Below are positions 34,361-46,255 of a stretch of 64,000 nucleotides of DNA, in pieces. The translations under genes were made by a program, and so were the position numbers. The notes under the pieces were generated by a model. It was not told the origin of the DNA. It searched no databases and was given only the letters and a program-made list of their open reading frames with translations. This DNA is from Rhizoctonia solani (lineage: Eukaryota; Basidiomycota; Agaricomycetes; Cantharellales; Ceratobasidiaceae). The stretch lies in contig NC_057372.1 of assembly GCF_016906535.1 (NCBI RefSeq), positions 2,957,501 to 3,021,500 of the forward strand. Reading direction: 5' to 3'. Position 1 is the first letter of the stretch, and each line of letters opens with the position of its first letter.

Positions 34361-36930
34361 CCTAGTTTGTTGGATACTTGAAAGACTGATGACTGTGAGA
34401 TTTCATGATGCCCGGTTTGAGACGTCTTATATGCACGAGTTGTGGACGATGAGGCTTTCACGAATGGGGCATATGCCTGGACCCATGTCCAGCAGACTAT
34501 GTTCTTGACGGACAAGTATGACCACCAAGCAAGGACCACAACGCTCTCATTTGTGAAGCAGGTCGTTTTGTGGACTGTGCTATGGTACGTCTCGTTAGGA
34601 CCATTCCGAAAGCCAATTACGGCACATCCATCCATGGTCCATGTACACGTAAGAGACCGCCGGTATGAACGATCCACAACAATAATAGCCGCCCAAGAAG
34701 GATTTGATCACTTTGCCGTTGTGCTTTGTTCGGATCTCAGACCTCTAGGGCCGTGCATACGGCGCGCTTGTGGTTGGAATGTAGGTAACGCCAGAGTTCA
34801 TGACACTCCTAATTAAAGCAAAAATACAACCCGAACCGTTCGTCTATTAATAACTAGAAACTTACCATATAATATGTATAACTTAACTTTACTATTAATA
34901 GCTTAAAGTTCTTGCCGCAACCGCCAAAGAAAAGAAAATACTATTGTAGTCTTTGCAGGAGCTCGTCGTCCAGCAGTGTGGGTCTTCTGAAAAGAAAGTA
35001 CCATTGGAGTCAAAAAGATCAATACGTATTTGATTCCTGCTCCAAAAGTGCCCTGGTATAGACACGTAACGCTGTGCACTAAGTTTGTGTGAGCTATCCA
35101 TGGACATAGAATCGAAGTCAAGAACGCACCGAGGGTCAAATGAATGCATTGGGCTTGTTTATTTTCGGTTTTGGACAAGATGTGCTATTACGTCAGCACC
35201 TACTGAGAACCCACGTAGACCGAATTCGAGACCCAAGGATGCGCACGTTACTTTCAGACAACGTGAGCCTATATGGCTATGCCAATGACGCCATGAAAAG
35301 AACCCAAAAAACGAGGTCTTTGGTCCACGATCATCAGAAATGGGGGAACTACAAACGTGAGACGATGGGGTATCATATGCGGGGTATCAAGGCGGTATTC
35401 TCTTGGTCGTTTTTATCAAGGTTGAATCTATAAGCCTAACCCCTCTAACATGGATATCGTTTGTGATTCCAGTTCGAGGTTGTTGTATGCAGCATTCCAA
35501 TTCGAGGCGGGGTTCCAATTTGGTATGGCGATAAGCACCTTCCTCCTTCTCCTTCTCCTTCTGCAGCGGGTCAGATTAGGGTTGAGGGAGGGAAGAATGG
35601 CCGTGAATCGATTCAAGTTGTGCATCGCTGTTCTCACACACCTTTGTGGGAGACAAGGTCAGGTGGGAGAACTGGGGCCACGAAAGTTAGGGTTTGAAAT
35701 TATTACCCACCTCGGGCCAAACAAACCCCGCCTTGAATCTGGGGCAACGTGCGTGCTATGTTGGAGCACTGCTTATATATACGTGCATGCGTAGAACAAT
35801 CCAAGAGATCCCAACCTTCGATTCTGGAACTTATCTGGGACAAACGTGGCAAAATGTGATGAAATTCGAAAAGTCCGAAGAGGAAAGGAGATGGACGTTC
35901 CCGGACAGCGATATTGCCGCAATCGCCGATCATTTCGACGTGTCGTTCGGGCAATGTTTGGTGCGCATGTATAGCGATTGGATTGGAGCCTTATGAACAC
36001 ATGCGTGGAACGGTGGAGCGAGACTAGTGGTGAGCTCGTACCGCAGCACCATTTGCACGACAAATCACACTATCTTTATTTTTTGTTTGTGAGATAAAAA
36101 TCGGCAATCATCCGCCCTTCGCCGACCGACCGACTAAAAATTTATAGAGATAGGCTAGGCGAGATACGATTTGATATGCATCCGTCAATTGAATCTGGAA
36201 AAAATTTATAGGGAAGTATAAAAGGGAAGGATAAGCTCGGCTCTGAATCAGGTGGTTTTTGGTCCCGGTCGGGATCGGACCGATCGTTTTGGGGCTGAGT
36301 CTCATATATCCGTCCGAGGTTGGGTCTCGAGTGCAGTTCTTGATCCCATCCCCCTCTGCCAAGAGTACGAGCCGAACGAGCCTTTGAAAAGAGGCAATTG
36401 GATGTGTTGTAAGTTTTTATTATCTTCGTACGTTATCCAATCTCGATCGAGTTTCGGTCGTCAAATTCCATTTCCTCGCTCTTCGTCCTCGACGCCAATA
36501 ACACTATCCCTTCCCCTCCCTTACAATTACATCCTATGGCGCAATTACAGTTATTTAATCAGCGTGATGCCAAATGTGTCATGTATGTGGTACATCAGCC
36601 CGTCTTCATGCCATATAAGGGCCCTCCCCGCTATGTGTCATGCCCCACATTGCCCTTAAATACCAGACGCTCATCGCCTGGTTTTAGATTCACCCCGACT
36701 TGCCCGTGATTACTTTTGCTATAAAACAGAGCATTTTTGCTCTTGTTGCCAGTTCGAGTCCAGTCGAGTCATCTGGCGGTAGTCTATCTGTCATACTCCT
36801 TTGCCGAGCAAGTCTTCCGAGGGAGCACCGATTGGTCCACCGTAATATACAGGTAAGCAGTTTTTTTGATCCCGCTTTGTTTTAATATAACATTTTACCA
36901 GCAGGTTGAAGTTATTGGTCCCCTTTCAGT
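34361..36930. other. Gene-poor stretch with CT-rich microsatellite
   Basis: About 2.5 kb. Several open frames of 70-135 codons on both strands have no recognisable motif. A (cttctc)-like tract lies at about 35540-35570. The last 300 bases should be the promoter and 5' leader of the ECL1-like gene, with a probable leader intron from gtaagc near 36852 to cag near 36903. Confidence 0.35.
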
Positions 36931-38212
36931 ATGGATCTCGACACGAATTGGTGCCCAGTCTGTGGTTCGTGTGTTTTGTGCTCTATCAGTCCTCGTATTT
37001 ATTTCGTCTCCCGCTTTTCATAGACCGCTTGATCGTTCCGGAAAGAATAACACTTCCCGATATCGAGTCACCCGCAGAGCCCGTAAAAACCATTAAACCC
37101 CCCAAACGAAAACCCGCCCACTTCAGACAAAACTCACGCTCCAAGCCTACCGGAATTGACCTTATGGCGAATAACAACAAGAGCGACGTCAAAACGCGAA
37201 CAGTAGTTTCACAAGCCCCCTCGGCACTATACTGTTCTACTCAATGCAGGGAAAAAGACCAACGGTCATCGGAGAAGTTTAAATGGAGTTTGGAGACGAT
37301 GTACTCTGCGGGAGGATCCACTGGCCCGGCAAGCCCTCTTTTCGTGAGCGGTAGCGAGTCGGAGGAATGGGTGGAACGGAGGTTGAGTGCTGGGACGACG
37401 ACTAGTTCAAGCGGAGACGAGAGCAACGACAAGGCGGCGCTCTACGCCGGGTATCCGCTTACCTTTCAACGGAGGGACGATGAGAGGAGCAGAAAGGGGA
37501 GTTGGACTAGTTTGAAGGACCTTGGTGCGCCTGGAACGCCTCGAAATTCAAGCCCGGTACCTCAAAGCGCGTCTTCGGAACCCCAAAATACCACATATTC
37601 GCTTCAGAACTCTTCCATATCCCCTCAGCCAATACATAACCTTTACGCAGCGGACATCACGCCCACACAATCCCTCTATTCCGTCTCTGCCCAGGGCCTA
37701 CTCGTCCGTCCGGCTTTGCTCCGCGCCAAAACAGAACTCACATCCCTTTCTCCGTTGGACGACGCGCCGAGGCTCTATCATCCTTCCAGCGTGCCCATGT
37801 CGAGGAACGGCTCGGGGACCAGACCGTCCAGTATCCGACACGCCTCGACGCCATCGGCCCCAAACTCCCCAACATACCGAAAAGTGACACCCTCCCAGTC
37901 GCACAGTCGTCGTCGAAGCGAAGTACTTTCACAGTCTTCGCTTTCAGATGCGAACCGAACCAAATCTTCCGATTCTATCAAGTCAAAAATTTCATGCCGC
38001 TTTATCCTGCACTAGTCATGCCCCCTGCTCCTCAAACCAGGATGGTAAAAAAATGGGTTGTGGAGGAAGAGAGGCTTGTGGAGAGGGAGGTCGAAGAGGT
38101 CCAGGAACAAGGTGAACGAAAAAGGTGCGCTTATCTATTACTCTCTTTTCGTCCATGCACTCATGGAGCTGTTACTTTTAGGATGTTTACATTCAATACC
38201 AAAATGAGGTAG
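36931..38212 (+). CDS. ECL1-type life-span regulatory zinc protein
   Basis: Member of the fungal Ecl1/2/3 zinc-binding family, nuclear proteins tied to chronological life span in yeasts. The start is ATG 36931, MDLDTNWCPVCGS, followed by intron 36971-37023 (gtgttt...atag). The second metal pair comes at ALYCSTQCREKDQ. The rest is low-complexity Ser/Thr/Pro-rich sequence. The long frame appears to end at 38013-38015, but the family-like C-terminus MPLYPALVMPPAP...VKKWVVEEERLVE lies in another frame from 37994. One more A in the aaaaa run near 37985 would join them, so a one-base loss is likely. The true stop is near 38212 or after a further intron. Confidence 0.7.
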
Positions 38213-38810
38213 TTCCTCAATTTTGGCCTTCATGTACAATATATTATGGGAATTCGTTGGTTTATGAGTTATTGTCAGCGTATATGATGTATATGTAAAT
38301 GAAGAACTTGTACATATGGGTTGGGTGGTGTCCATGGGCTATCACATGCCTGACGATTTTATTTAAGTTATTGTTATCGTGGTTTTAATGTGCGGGGTTC
38401 GTTCATAATGTGGGGATTTAATTTCAGTTTTGTGCCGGGTCAACGCGAAACCTTGCCTTATCTCTGATACACCATCGCGGCACCAGGGCAGTGTACAAAG
38501 AGCCACCTCTCTGGTTTGGACATGCATTGAATAGATACGAGTAAACCCCGCCCTACATTCCCGTTTGCGTTCCTTTCTCGAAACTCGGATTAACCATGTG
38601 GGTTGGGCGAAAGAGTCCAGAACGTCTTAGTCACGTTTAGTCATCCGCAGGTCAACTTTCCGAATTGGGGTTTTTTCTCCGCCCCCGTGATTCCATTCCA
38701 TAGTCACGCGATCTGGCTTCCGACTTATGGTTTTCGGTACGCGCCGCTTGGGAGCCGGGGTTAATAATGCGGTAATATGACGAGGGGTTATCAGACTGTT
38801 AACGACCACC
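38213..38810. other. Intergenic, no gene seen
   Basis: About 600 bases between two plus-strand genes. Nothing beyond short open frames; presumed to hold the promoter of the next gene. Confidence 0.35.
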
Positions 38811-40533
38811 ATGACCTCGTTCTTATCTATCCCTCCCGAGCTCCTGATCGAGGTTCTGTTGAACGTTGAAGAACCTTGGGCGATTCATCACACTAATAGA
38901 TTGTTACTGACAATCTCAGAGGTGAGCTATCGCGTTTTTTTCGTAGTGTTTTCCTAAACAGGTTGGTGGATATGATAGGATGAGCATTACTTGTATCTCC
39001 GAGACATCAGACTCCCGCCTTCGCTCGTCATTTGGAACGCGATAAGACGACGCGGGGTGGGCTTGTCGCCTGAATACTTACAACGTCTAATCGGTTAGTA
39101 TACTATCTTTTTTCCTGTACCCTTTTCTTTGCCTTGATTGACGTATTTTCCATCAGACGGAGGAGCCCTTGTGCCTTTCTCCTTTGCCCAGCTTCTCACC
39201 AATCCCCGCATTCCTCGCCCCGCTCCCGCACGCGCCTTGCATAAACTACTCCAATCTCTTCAACCAATGACCAAAGCACTTCTCGTCGGTGCACACATGA
39301 AACCAATCACAGCCGCTCTGACACACGACGACGACCAGCGGGTGTTCGAGGCATTGTTTGGAGCCCCGACCGTTAGGAACGTACGGGGAGCGGCCAAAGC
39401 CTTGTTCGATCACCGAGCTTTTGTTCCATATTCGTTGGGCGACGAGACAGACGTAGGGAGTCTGCATGGAGCGTTCACTTCGGCTTTCGGTAAGCTCCAC
39501 TCTCCGGTCATATCGGACCCAAGTAATATATTAACTAAGCACGGCTGCGAGCAGAATCGTATGCCAAGGGGAACGAATCGCCGCTCGATGCGCTGTTGGA
39601 ATCGGAGACGGTGTGCACACTCATCAAGACGGACGAACGGGACCTCAAGTCTCATGTTCTCGTCGAGGCCTTTGCGATCGTTGGATCCGAGCTGGGTTCG
39701 AGGCTCCTGAGGCATGATGCGTTCTGGCGGCCGAGGGTGAACATTGTGGAAGCATTGCTCAGACTTGTGAGCTTCTTTTCCTTTCTTGCGCAGACATATT
39801 GACTAATTTGGCGATAGAACTCATCCGAAGCTAGTCTTGCGCGATTTATGGAAATTGCTACGACCCGATCTACTCCGTTCCCTCCGACAAACGGAAGGAT
39901 GTCCGGGTTAGACTATACGCCTGAGGCCATCATGCATGCCCTTTCGTCGAAACTTTCACAAAAAATCTCGCCCGAATGGTTCATCAAGCACCACAAATCT
40001 CTCGGTCGGATATATTCCTACTTCACATCCTTTAACCCGTCCTTGTGCGACCAACTTGACTCGCTAGCACAAACAACACTAGAAAATGTCTTTCGACCCA
40101 GTGCTGTTAGTGAGCACCACGATTCGTCGATGCTTTGGTCGTTCTATTCGCAGTTTGGAGGCAGCACAAAGGAAAATATTGTACGTGAAGTGAGGGGAAA
40201 GGTCAAAGAATTGGTTTACGGTACGTCTTCTTCCCCCTTGGATAGCGTTTTCAATATGTAACCTTGGTCTGACTCTTCGTACAAGGCAACCCGCACCCAC
40301 CGTATACATTCTCCGAATGGGGTGCGTGCCTTTACCTGATCGCTCAATTGGACGTGGAGGCTAGGGAGAAGATCTTGTCCGGCTTGATAAATTCTAAACA
40401 CATTGGAAACACACAGGCGCAGACGATAGAAGTTGGGCTGGCGGCTGATGAGGAAGGCGCATTGTGGTTGGGGGAGGCAAAGAAACGCATGCAACGTTTC
40501 GGTATACCGCTTGTAATGTTTGGATTAGCTTGA
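38811..40533 (+). CDS. F-box-like N-terminus, otherwise unidentified protein
   Basis: Not recognised as a whole. The start ATG 38811 gives MTSFLSIPPELLIEVLLNVE, the pattern of an F-box helix, which would recruit an SCF ubiquitin ligase. Exon 1 is 38811-38921, exon 2 starts at 38979 (DEHYLYLRDIRLPPSLVIW), and four more exons follow, all in frame through GT-AG introns (gttagt...catcag, gtaagc...gagcag, gtgagc...gatag, gtacgt...caag). Later blocks include SFAQLLTNPRIPRPAPARALHK, EALLRLNSSEASLARFMEI, WFIKHHKSLGRIYSYFTSF and YTFSEWGACLYLIAQL; the C-terminal two thirds look all-helical. TGA at 40531-40533. Intact, about 455 residues. The F-box call is weak. Confidence 0.65.
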
Positions 40534-41554
40534 TTGTTTATACCCTTGATTTTTGTAATTCTATACTTTGAGTTTTTCTAGCCAGGGTTGGGCCGTATTG
40601 TTTGGGTTCGGCTCGGGGTGCGCCCTGCCGTGCTTGATACAATGGATACTCCTGGTAACCTCTCATTCTGCATGTTTATTTGGAAATTAAGAGTGCGGTC
40701 GCGGATTAAACCATTGAGAACATATAAGGTTATAAAAGACTGAATATGTTTTAACCCTATCTAGCCAACCTCCACTGCGCCTCGCCGCGGTGGTATATCC
40801 CTTGATTTGTACTAAGACACATGTTAGTTGTAGCAGAATTGGTAGATAATTGCATACGCTGGTTTTCAGAACAATAAAGTTACAGTAAGTATTTTTCTAT
40901 GAAGAAATATGACCTAGGGAATGTCAGCGAATTATGCCCACATCGAAATTCATATATGTAGATCGGGTCGTTTTGGAGTCGCCGGATCTTGCAGAATCAT
41001 GATCAGGTGCCATAGGGAGAGTATATAAACGGCGCTGGAGTTGTTTATACTTAAAGTTTGGTAAAGGCAGGAATGACCAGCCCTGGCGATACAATCTCTC
41101 TGGGACCCACACGAAAATCTTTACGTGAGACCACGGCTACCTAAGAAAGATGCACATACACCCAAAACTAATCCCCAGCATTTTGCGTTACAAATCCTCT
41201 TGGAGCTCAAATAATTATTAGATATGCGATAGTTGGCGTTTATATGCGCGCAATTCGACTTTTCCAAGGTGGGGTGTATGCGAGCAAAAAAGTCTACCAA
41301 TTAGAGAAGATAGGCAGGGAAAGACTGGGCACTACCATGTACAGTAATTCGCCAGTTGACTGTGTAAAACCTAGAGGTACAAACTTTGAGTATGTTTACG
41401 CTACATGTGAGCTAGCGGTTCCACCGCACCAGAAGTCTGTCACAGTATCCATAGTACAGCCCAGCTTGTGGGGATGCGCATGATTTCCCACTGGAAATCA
41501 TGTTGGCAATTAGACTTGTGTGATATATCATTCTTCGAAAGATACATGTGTCCC
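40534..41554. other. Intergenic, no gene seen
   Basis: About 1 kb of AT-rich sequence without a convincing coding frame. Confidence 0.35.
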
Positions 41555-42288
41555 TCAATCACAAACGAAAGGGCGAACGGGATGGTTCGTTCGCCTAAGT
41601 ACGTACAAGGTATGCCAAACTTCGGGAGCATAGACACCTTCTTTCGTTTGCCCGCTCTCCGCAGCGACCTTTTCCGTCATTTCTACATTCCAGAATTCAC
41701 CAATATCATCGAACCGTGAAGCGGAATAGGAAAGTGCGATCCATATTGAACCAGGTAAAGAAAGAGCAGCGAGATGGAGTGCAAGTACTCGTACAGGTGA
41801 AATCGGAGATTGGGAGAAGGGAGAAGGCTTGTCGGGTCCGCAGGAAATAGCATCTGATGTTGATTTGTCGATAATCAGCACTCTAGCTTCTCCTGCAAGT
41901 TGACTCTCGACCTGCTCCCAGTTTAACATATCGATTTGCTTGTATTCCATCTTGACATCGCCGTATTTAGCCAGCTCGGATTGGCGTAACTGGGCGAGGC
42001 AGCTTTGCTCAAAATCAATATTTACTACTCGAGTGGAATATAATGATCGGAGGTCGAGCGACAGTTGAGAAGCCCAGAGCCAACGTGAAAAATATTTGTA
42101 GGGAAAGATTCATTACAACGTTGTTCGGGAAGTTTAGACGATGAATAGTCGTTTTCGTCACAGTTAAGAACCGGCTCCAATATTCGTGCCAAATGGGGCA
42201 TCATGATATCACCCGGCCCCAGCCACTCGAAACATGTTTCTTTTTCGAATCGAGATTGCCAGTATGTAAGGCTCGAATAATCTGGCAT
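41555..42288 (-). CDS. Class I SAM-dependent methyltransferase, one-base frameshift
   Basis: Resembles the METTL13/EFM-like methyltransferases. Start ATG 42288 (MPDYSSLTYWQSRFEKETCFEWLGPG, with the family's YW-x-x-RF and WLG), then FHVGSG (SAM motif I). Just after this, near 42070, the frame changes: the continuation LSLDLRSLYSTRVVNIDF (motif I end and acidic motif II residue) is in the next frame. One extra T in ctt-ctc would restore the family's G-x-S-x-LS pattern. Downstream, ARVLIIDKSTSDAISCG is a strong signature, followed by RVLALHLAALSLPGSIWIALSYS. Stop TGA at 41555. Either a recent pseudogene or a sequence error; the otherwise clean frame and other cases nearby favour error. Substrate cannot be told. 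Confidence 0.7.
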
Positions 42289-43978
42289 ACTAAGAATCGT
42301 AACAAGAGCCGGCTGATGAATGGCAGAGGCAAGAAGCAAGACGCGATAGATTTCACTCTTCGCGTTACTCGTTACAAAGTTAGGTAATAAGGTTCTGGGC
42401 AACAACATACTCACCAAAACTACTTATTTTTTCCAAAGTAGTACATTGGGACCCCTCGATTCTGTACCCCTCCTACTCGATAAAAGCGGGGTTCTGCTTC
42501 TCCCGTAGTTATCTGAGATATAATAGAAAATGCTTACGAGCACGTAAAGCCACGGCTGAGTAAGACTAGCGTCCGTGGCTTGGACCCGCCACCTGGAACA
42601 ACGGCCGTTGAGAGAAATTCGAGGAATGCCATATAAAGTTCAGAAATGTATAATTAGATGCACCTGGGCTCTATTGAAAGTACCATTCTGTCTTGTCTTA
42701 AGCTTGTTATCGATGCCCACTTGAAAAAATCTTGAACCCCAAGGCGTCCCCGACCGCTTTCTGTTGCCGCGCCTGTACAAGATAAAGTCAAGCGGTCAAG
42801 CCTCACGCTTAATGACAGACTACGTATCATAGACTACTACCGAGAGTACGAAGGGAACAACTATTCTCCCCGCAGGAGCTAGCGGATGTTGGTCGCGATG
42901 TTCAGACCAAAGAGTATATTACTGACGAGATGATTATTCAACATGTCAGGTCTACGTTTAACTTGTAGATCGAACTTAGCATTGTATATTCTCTTTTTAC
43001 CATGTCTTCAATATACTTCTTGGCTTGGCTAATGTATAACTATCTATCGTTATGTACTTCTGGGTTGTATGCATGTAGTATATCAAATGATTACATAACT
43101 ACTTCTGCCTCTGTTTACACGTGTGGTCGCAAACCCCTCAAGTTCGATAAAAACGTCATATGAAACATCCCATCAGTATCGGTTTAGAGGGGTCCCACTG
43201 TACTTGACTCCAGACGACTCCGGGGTCCTCTGGAGCGCACCGTGTTAGGCACACGGCGCTGATGCGCCGTCACGTGACCGTACCGGTCCTCGACGGATCC
43301 GCGGTCTTCTACCCCTACCCCCCCTCTATATATACTTCTGTGCCGACGCTCCTATTCCTACACGCTCGTCTCTCAACCTCTCGCGCTCTGCGCTCGTACT
43401 GAGACTTCCCCGTGCAGGTGTCGGACACCTGACACACCGCAGCTCAGTCACTTGACAGTAGAACTCCGGAGAGCTCTAAAGAATACCAGGATTTAGTTGA
43501 GTACGATCATCTACTAGGGAACCTTGCGTGGTCGAATGGTATTTTGTGATGGTCTGGTTGTCTGGTTGTCATTTACTAACCTTATCTCAACAAAAACACC
43601 CATGATGGAGAAATGGGCGCCTCAAGTACTCCCGATTGAGTGGCCATAGTATACTGAGCTCTCCACACAAAGTACTCACGAGTTATAAACTAGAATGGCG
43701 CGCTAATTATTAACATTACGTGTGAAGGTGAAAAGACCATACCCTATTCTCCTTGTCCCTTCGTAGATGAAACGATCCTATGTTCCATAGCTAGATCACA
43801 CGCTATTGAGTTATGTTGGTTTGAACTCATAAGTACATCAGCCATTGGTAATATATACCATAGAAGTTAACAGTGAAGTATGGACTAATGTGTGGTGTTT
43901 CCGGTACTCTAGCCTCGCTGGTGAGTCTGGTAACAACTTTTATTGTGTATACACCTTAACCGCGATATCAATGCTTCC
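42289..43978. other. Gene-poor stretch with a GC-rich LTR-like block
   Basis: No gene seen. At about 43190-43450 base composition changes sharply: a GC-rich block with gccgtcacgtgaccgtacc, a pyrimidine run, ctctatatatac (TATA-like), then ctctcaacctctcgcgctctg and cggacacctgacac. Layout (cacgtgac, TATA, pyrimidine-rich leader) is like the LTRs elsewhere in the window, but I could not find both ends or a target duplication. Confidence 0.35.
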
Positions 43979-45060
43979 TCAGTGTGAGTGGGAAGCTATC
44001 CTGACATGCAACTCTCCAAATCCCATACGCCATGTATCAGTGCCGGCCTGCAAGAAACCAGCATCAATCTCTTCTTTCCCTTCATCCCATCCCTTTTCGA
44101 CATGTACGATCCACTCTTCTCGAGTGAGAGCACGGGGCGAATCCGGTACCCTGTTTTGATGGAATTGCTATACCATTAATCAGCACCAATCTCCGAACTA
44201 AACTTACTTGTTGCTATTCGAGCTGTCTTGGTCCCTGTGCAAGTTACTCTCTACGAGAGGTGGAGAAATCTCAGTAACACTCACATTTGTGGAGTACAAC
44301 TGTTCACGCAGTGAAAGGGTGAAGCTCTTGACGAACGCCCAAGAATACACATTCATTGGTTAGTGAATAGGACATGGCAATCATTCCGCCTACCTTGGTT
44401 GCACAATATACTGGGAATGTAGCTACCGGGATGTACGCCAAACCAGATGCAACGCTTTGGATCAATGCGCGTGGCTTTTGTTTCAGATGAGGAATAAAGA
44501 GCGCACAGAAGTAGGCCTAAATAGCCTGTGTTGGTACTGGTGATGGCCCATCAGAAACAAGACTTTGCCAGTCCAGTAATATTTGTATTGACTTCTTGAG
44601 TTATTGCGTTCGGGTCGGCTCCTTCCTCAAAGTTGAGTGGTTTCTTTCATTACATTCAGTTTCAGCTCTACAATGGAACTAGAAAATACCGCCTTGTATT
44701 CCAGCGTTGTTGAAGAGGCAGTCAATCTCTGGAGCTTCCTTGGTCACCTTTTCTACGAAATCCGGGAGCGAGGATATATCGCTAACGTCCACAACAAAAT
44801 ATCCGTCAACACCGATTTCCCTGGCTGTTTGCACCAGATTTGATTCCGTCCTCCCAGCAATGTAAACCTTCTTCCCGCGCTTGATTGGTAATTGAGCGAA
44901 TACTTTACCCAGGCCTAGATGGTTCCGATAAGTCAAAACGTTAGAGCATACCCGGAAGATGACATGTGTTGTGTGTGTACCTCCACCACCAGTAGTGACA
45001 AGTGCACAGTTCCATGGCTGAGAAGATATTTTCTGGTAGTAGTGAGTGGCTAATGTTTTC
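43979..45060 (-). CDS. Short-chain dehydrogenase/reductase (DltE-like)
   Basis: NAD(P)-dependent oxidoreductase fold. Exon 1 carries CALVTTGGG, spliced (gtacac...ctag) to GLGKVFAQLPIKRGKKVYIAGRTE, giving the glycine-rich cofactor motif. Then VVDVSDISSLPDFVEKV, the NNAGIQ signature, PLNFEEGADP and EVNTNITGL; LFIPHLKQKPRALIQSVASGLAYIP and VYCATK (the Y-x-x-x-K active site); FTLSLREQL; and VTEISPPLVES. The last exon has LTREEWIVHVEKGWDEGKEEI and the stop at 43979-43981. Problems: no in-frame ATG is seen before CALVTT (an in-frame stop lies just upstream), so a first exon is missing or the start is lost, and the splice before AYFCALF is unclear. It may be decaying. Substrate unknown. Confidence 0.65.
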
Positions 45061-46255
45061 TGTTAGAGTTGTGCTTTTGGACGAGGCTCAATCCTCCACC
45101 TTATATGCGGCGTTGACCAAATCATTGCCGGTGAACTAGCGGATTGGAAAGGCACTCTCCCAGTCTTTACGGGGGGTATTACGCCTACTTGCTTACGTTC
45201 TTTATAGTTACCTACTATTGCACGATATTTATAGCTGCGTTATGATGAGTAAGTGTATCACGTAGCTGTGCTCAGATAGCATAATTTTGAGTAGTTTACT
45301 CCCCTTCTACTTATCATCTGCTCTCTTTACTGTTGTTATATATAATGCAATTCACGGTCACGTATTCTCCATTTCATTCATTTGGCTAGCTGAGGATAGC
45401 TGGTAGACTTCCCTTGGTTTTCTCTCCCCCAAATCGACCAGTAGACACAACTACTAAGTAATTGAAACGTGCGTCCCCGACTGAGACCTGTGTAGGGGTT
45501 CACTGAATATTTCACACCAGGTTCACGTTTAAACCAGTGATTTTAGTCACTTCACACAATAAATCAAATGCATAATGCTGCCTAATTGTATGATGTTTGA
45601 TTCAGCCTCTTGATCGGCCTTGATATCGGCAAACGGGGTTGCGTGTACAATTTCATGTTGTGAAAATATTATTCTTACTCTTGATTACATATCTCAATTC
45701 GAGCTGGGCGACGGAGGTATCTCATGTGTAGTGAGGCGAATAATCATATCAATAGTCGAACGCAAGGGTTCGAGCCTGTGCTTATGTGATCTTTGCGCAT
45801 GATCCTGCGGGAGTCGCAGTTTCTTGATGCATTGCGTGCAGAGCTCGGCATACATCTAGGCGAATGTAGTTTAAACCGGTGGTTCGATTGTTTTGTTCGG
45901 AAGAAGCCTCAACCCATGCTGAGGAATGGGTAGGTGCTGGGTATCTATCCATCAGAAAATCCAACACACCAGTTAGTGGCCTGGTAGAATCGCGGGCCCT
46001 GAGGAAGTAGTCAACTATGTACGAGACGGGCAAAAGCATCAGAGCGACGCTCGCCGTATGCGGTAAGAAATATTAAAGATAAGTGGGAGACCAGTAGTCC
46101 GAGAGATAAAGTAAAATAAACAAATAAATAAAAATATCGAGGAGTTGGAGAGCTAAATTTGGAAAGGGCTCGATGAATCGAGGAACTTTGGCACGTGATT
46201 AGCTCTACCAATGGTTCCTGATTGAGTTCACGTGCACCCGTGGACCACAACCGCA
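45061..46255. other. Intergenic, no gene seen
   Basis: About 1.2 kb. Open frames near 45780-46280 (-) overlap the promoter of the next gene and show no motif. No tRNA could be folded. Confidence 0.35.

Noticed and set aside
34442..34816. A 124-codon plus-strand frame starting MDDEAFTNGAYAW.
   Set aside because: No recognised motif or conserved splice context, and it overlaps an equally long antisense frame; not enough to call a gene.
45765..45800. ggttcgagcc, like a tRNA T-loop.
   Set aside because: No matching acceptor stem, anticodon arm or D-loop could be placed around it.
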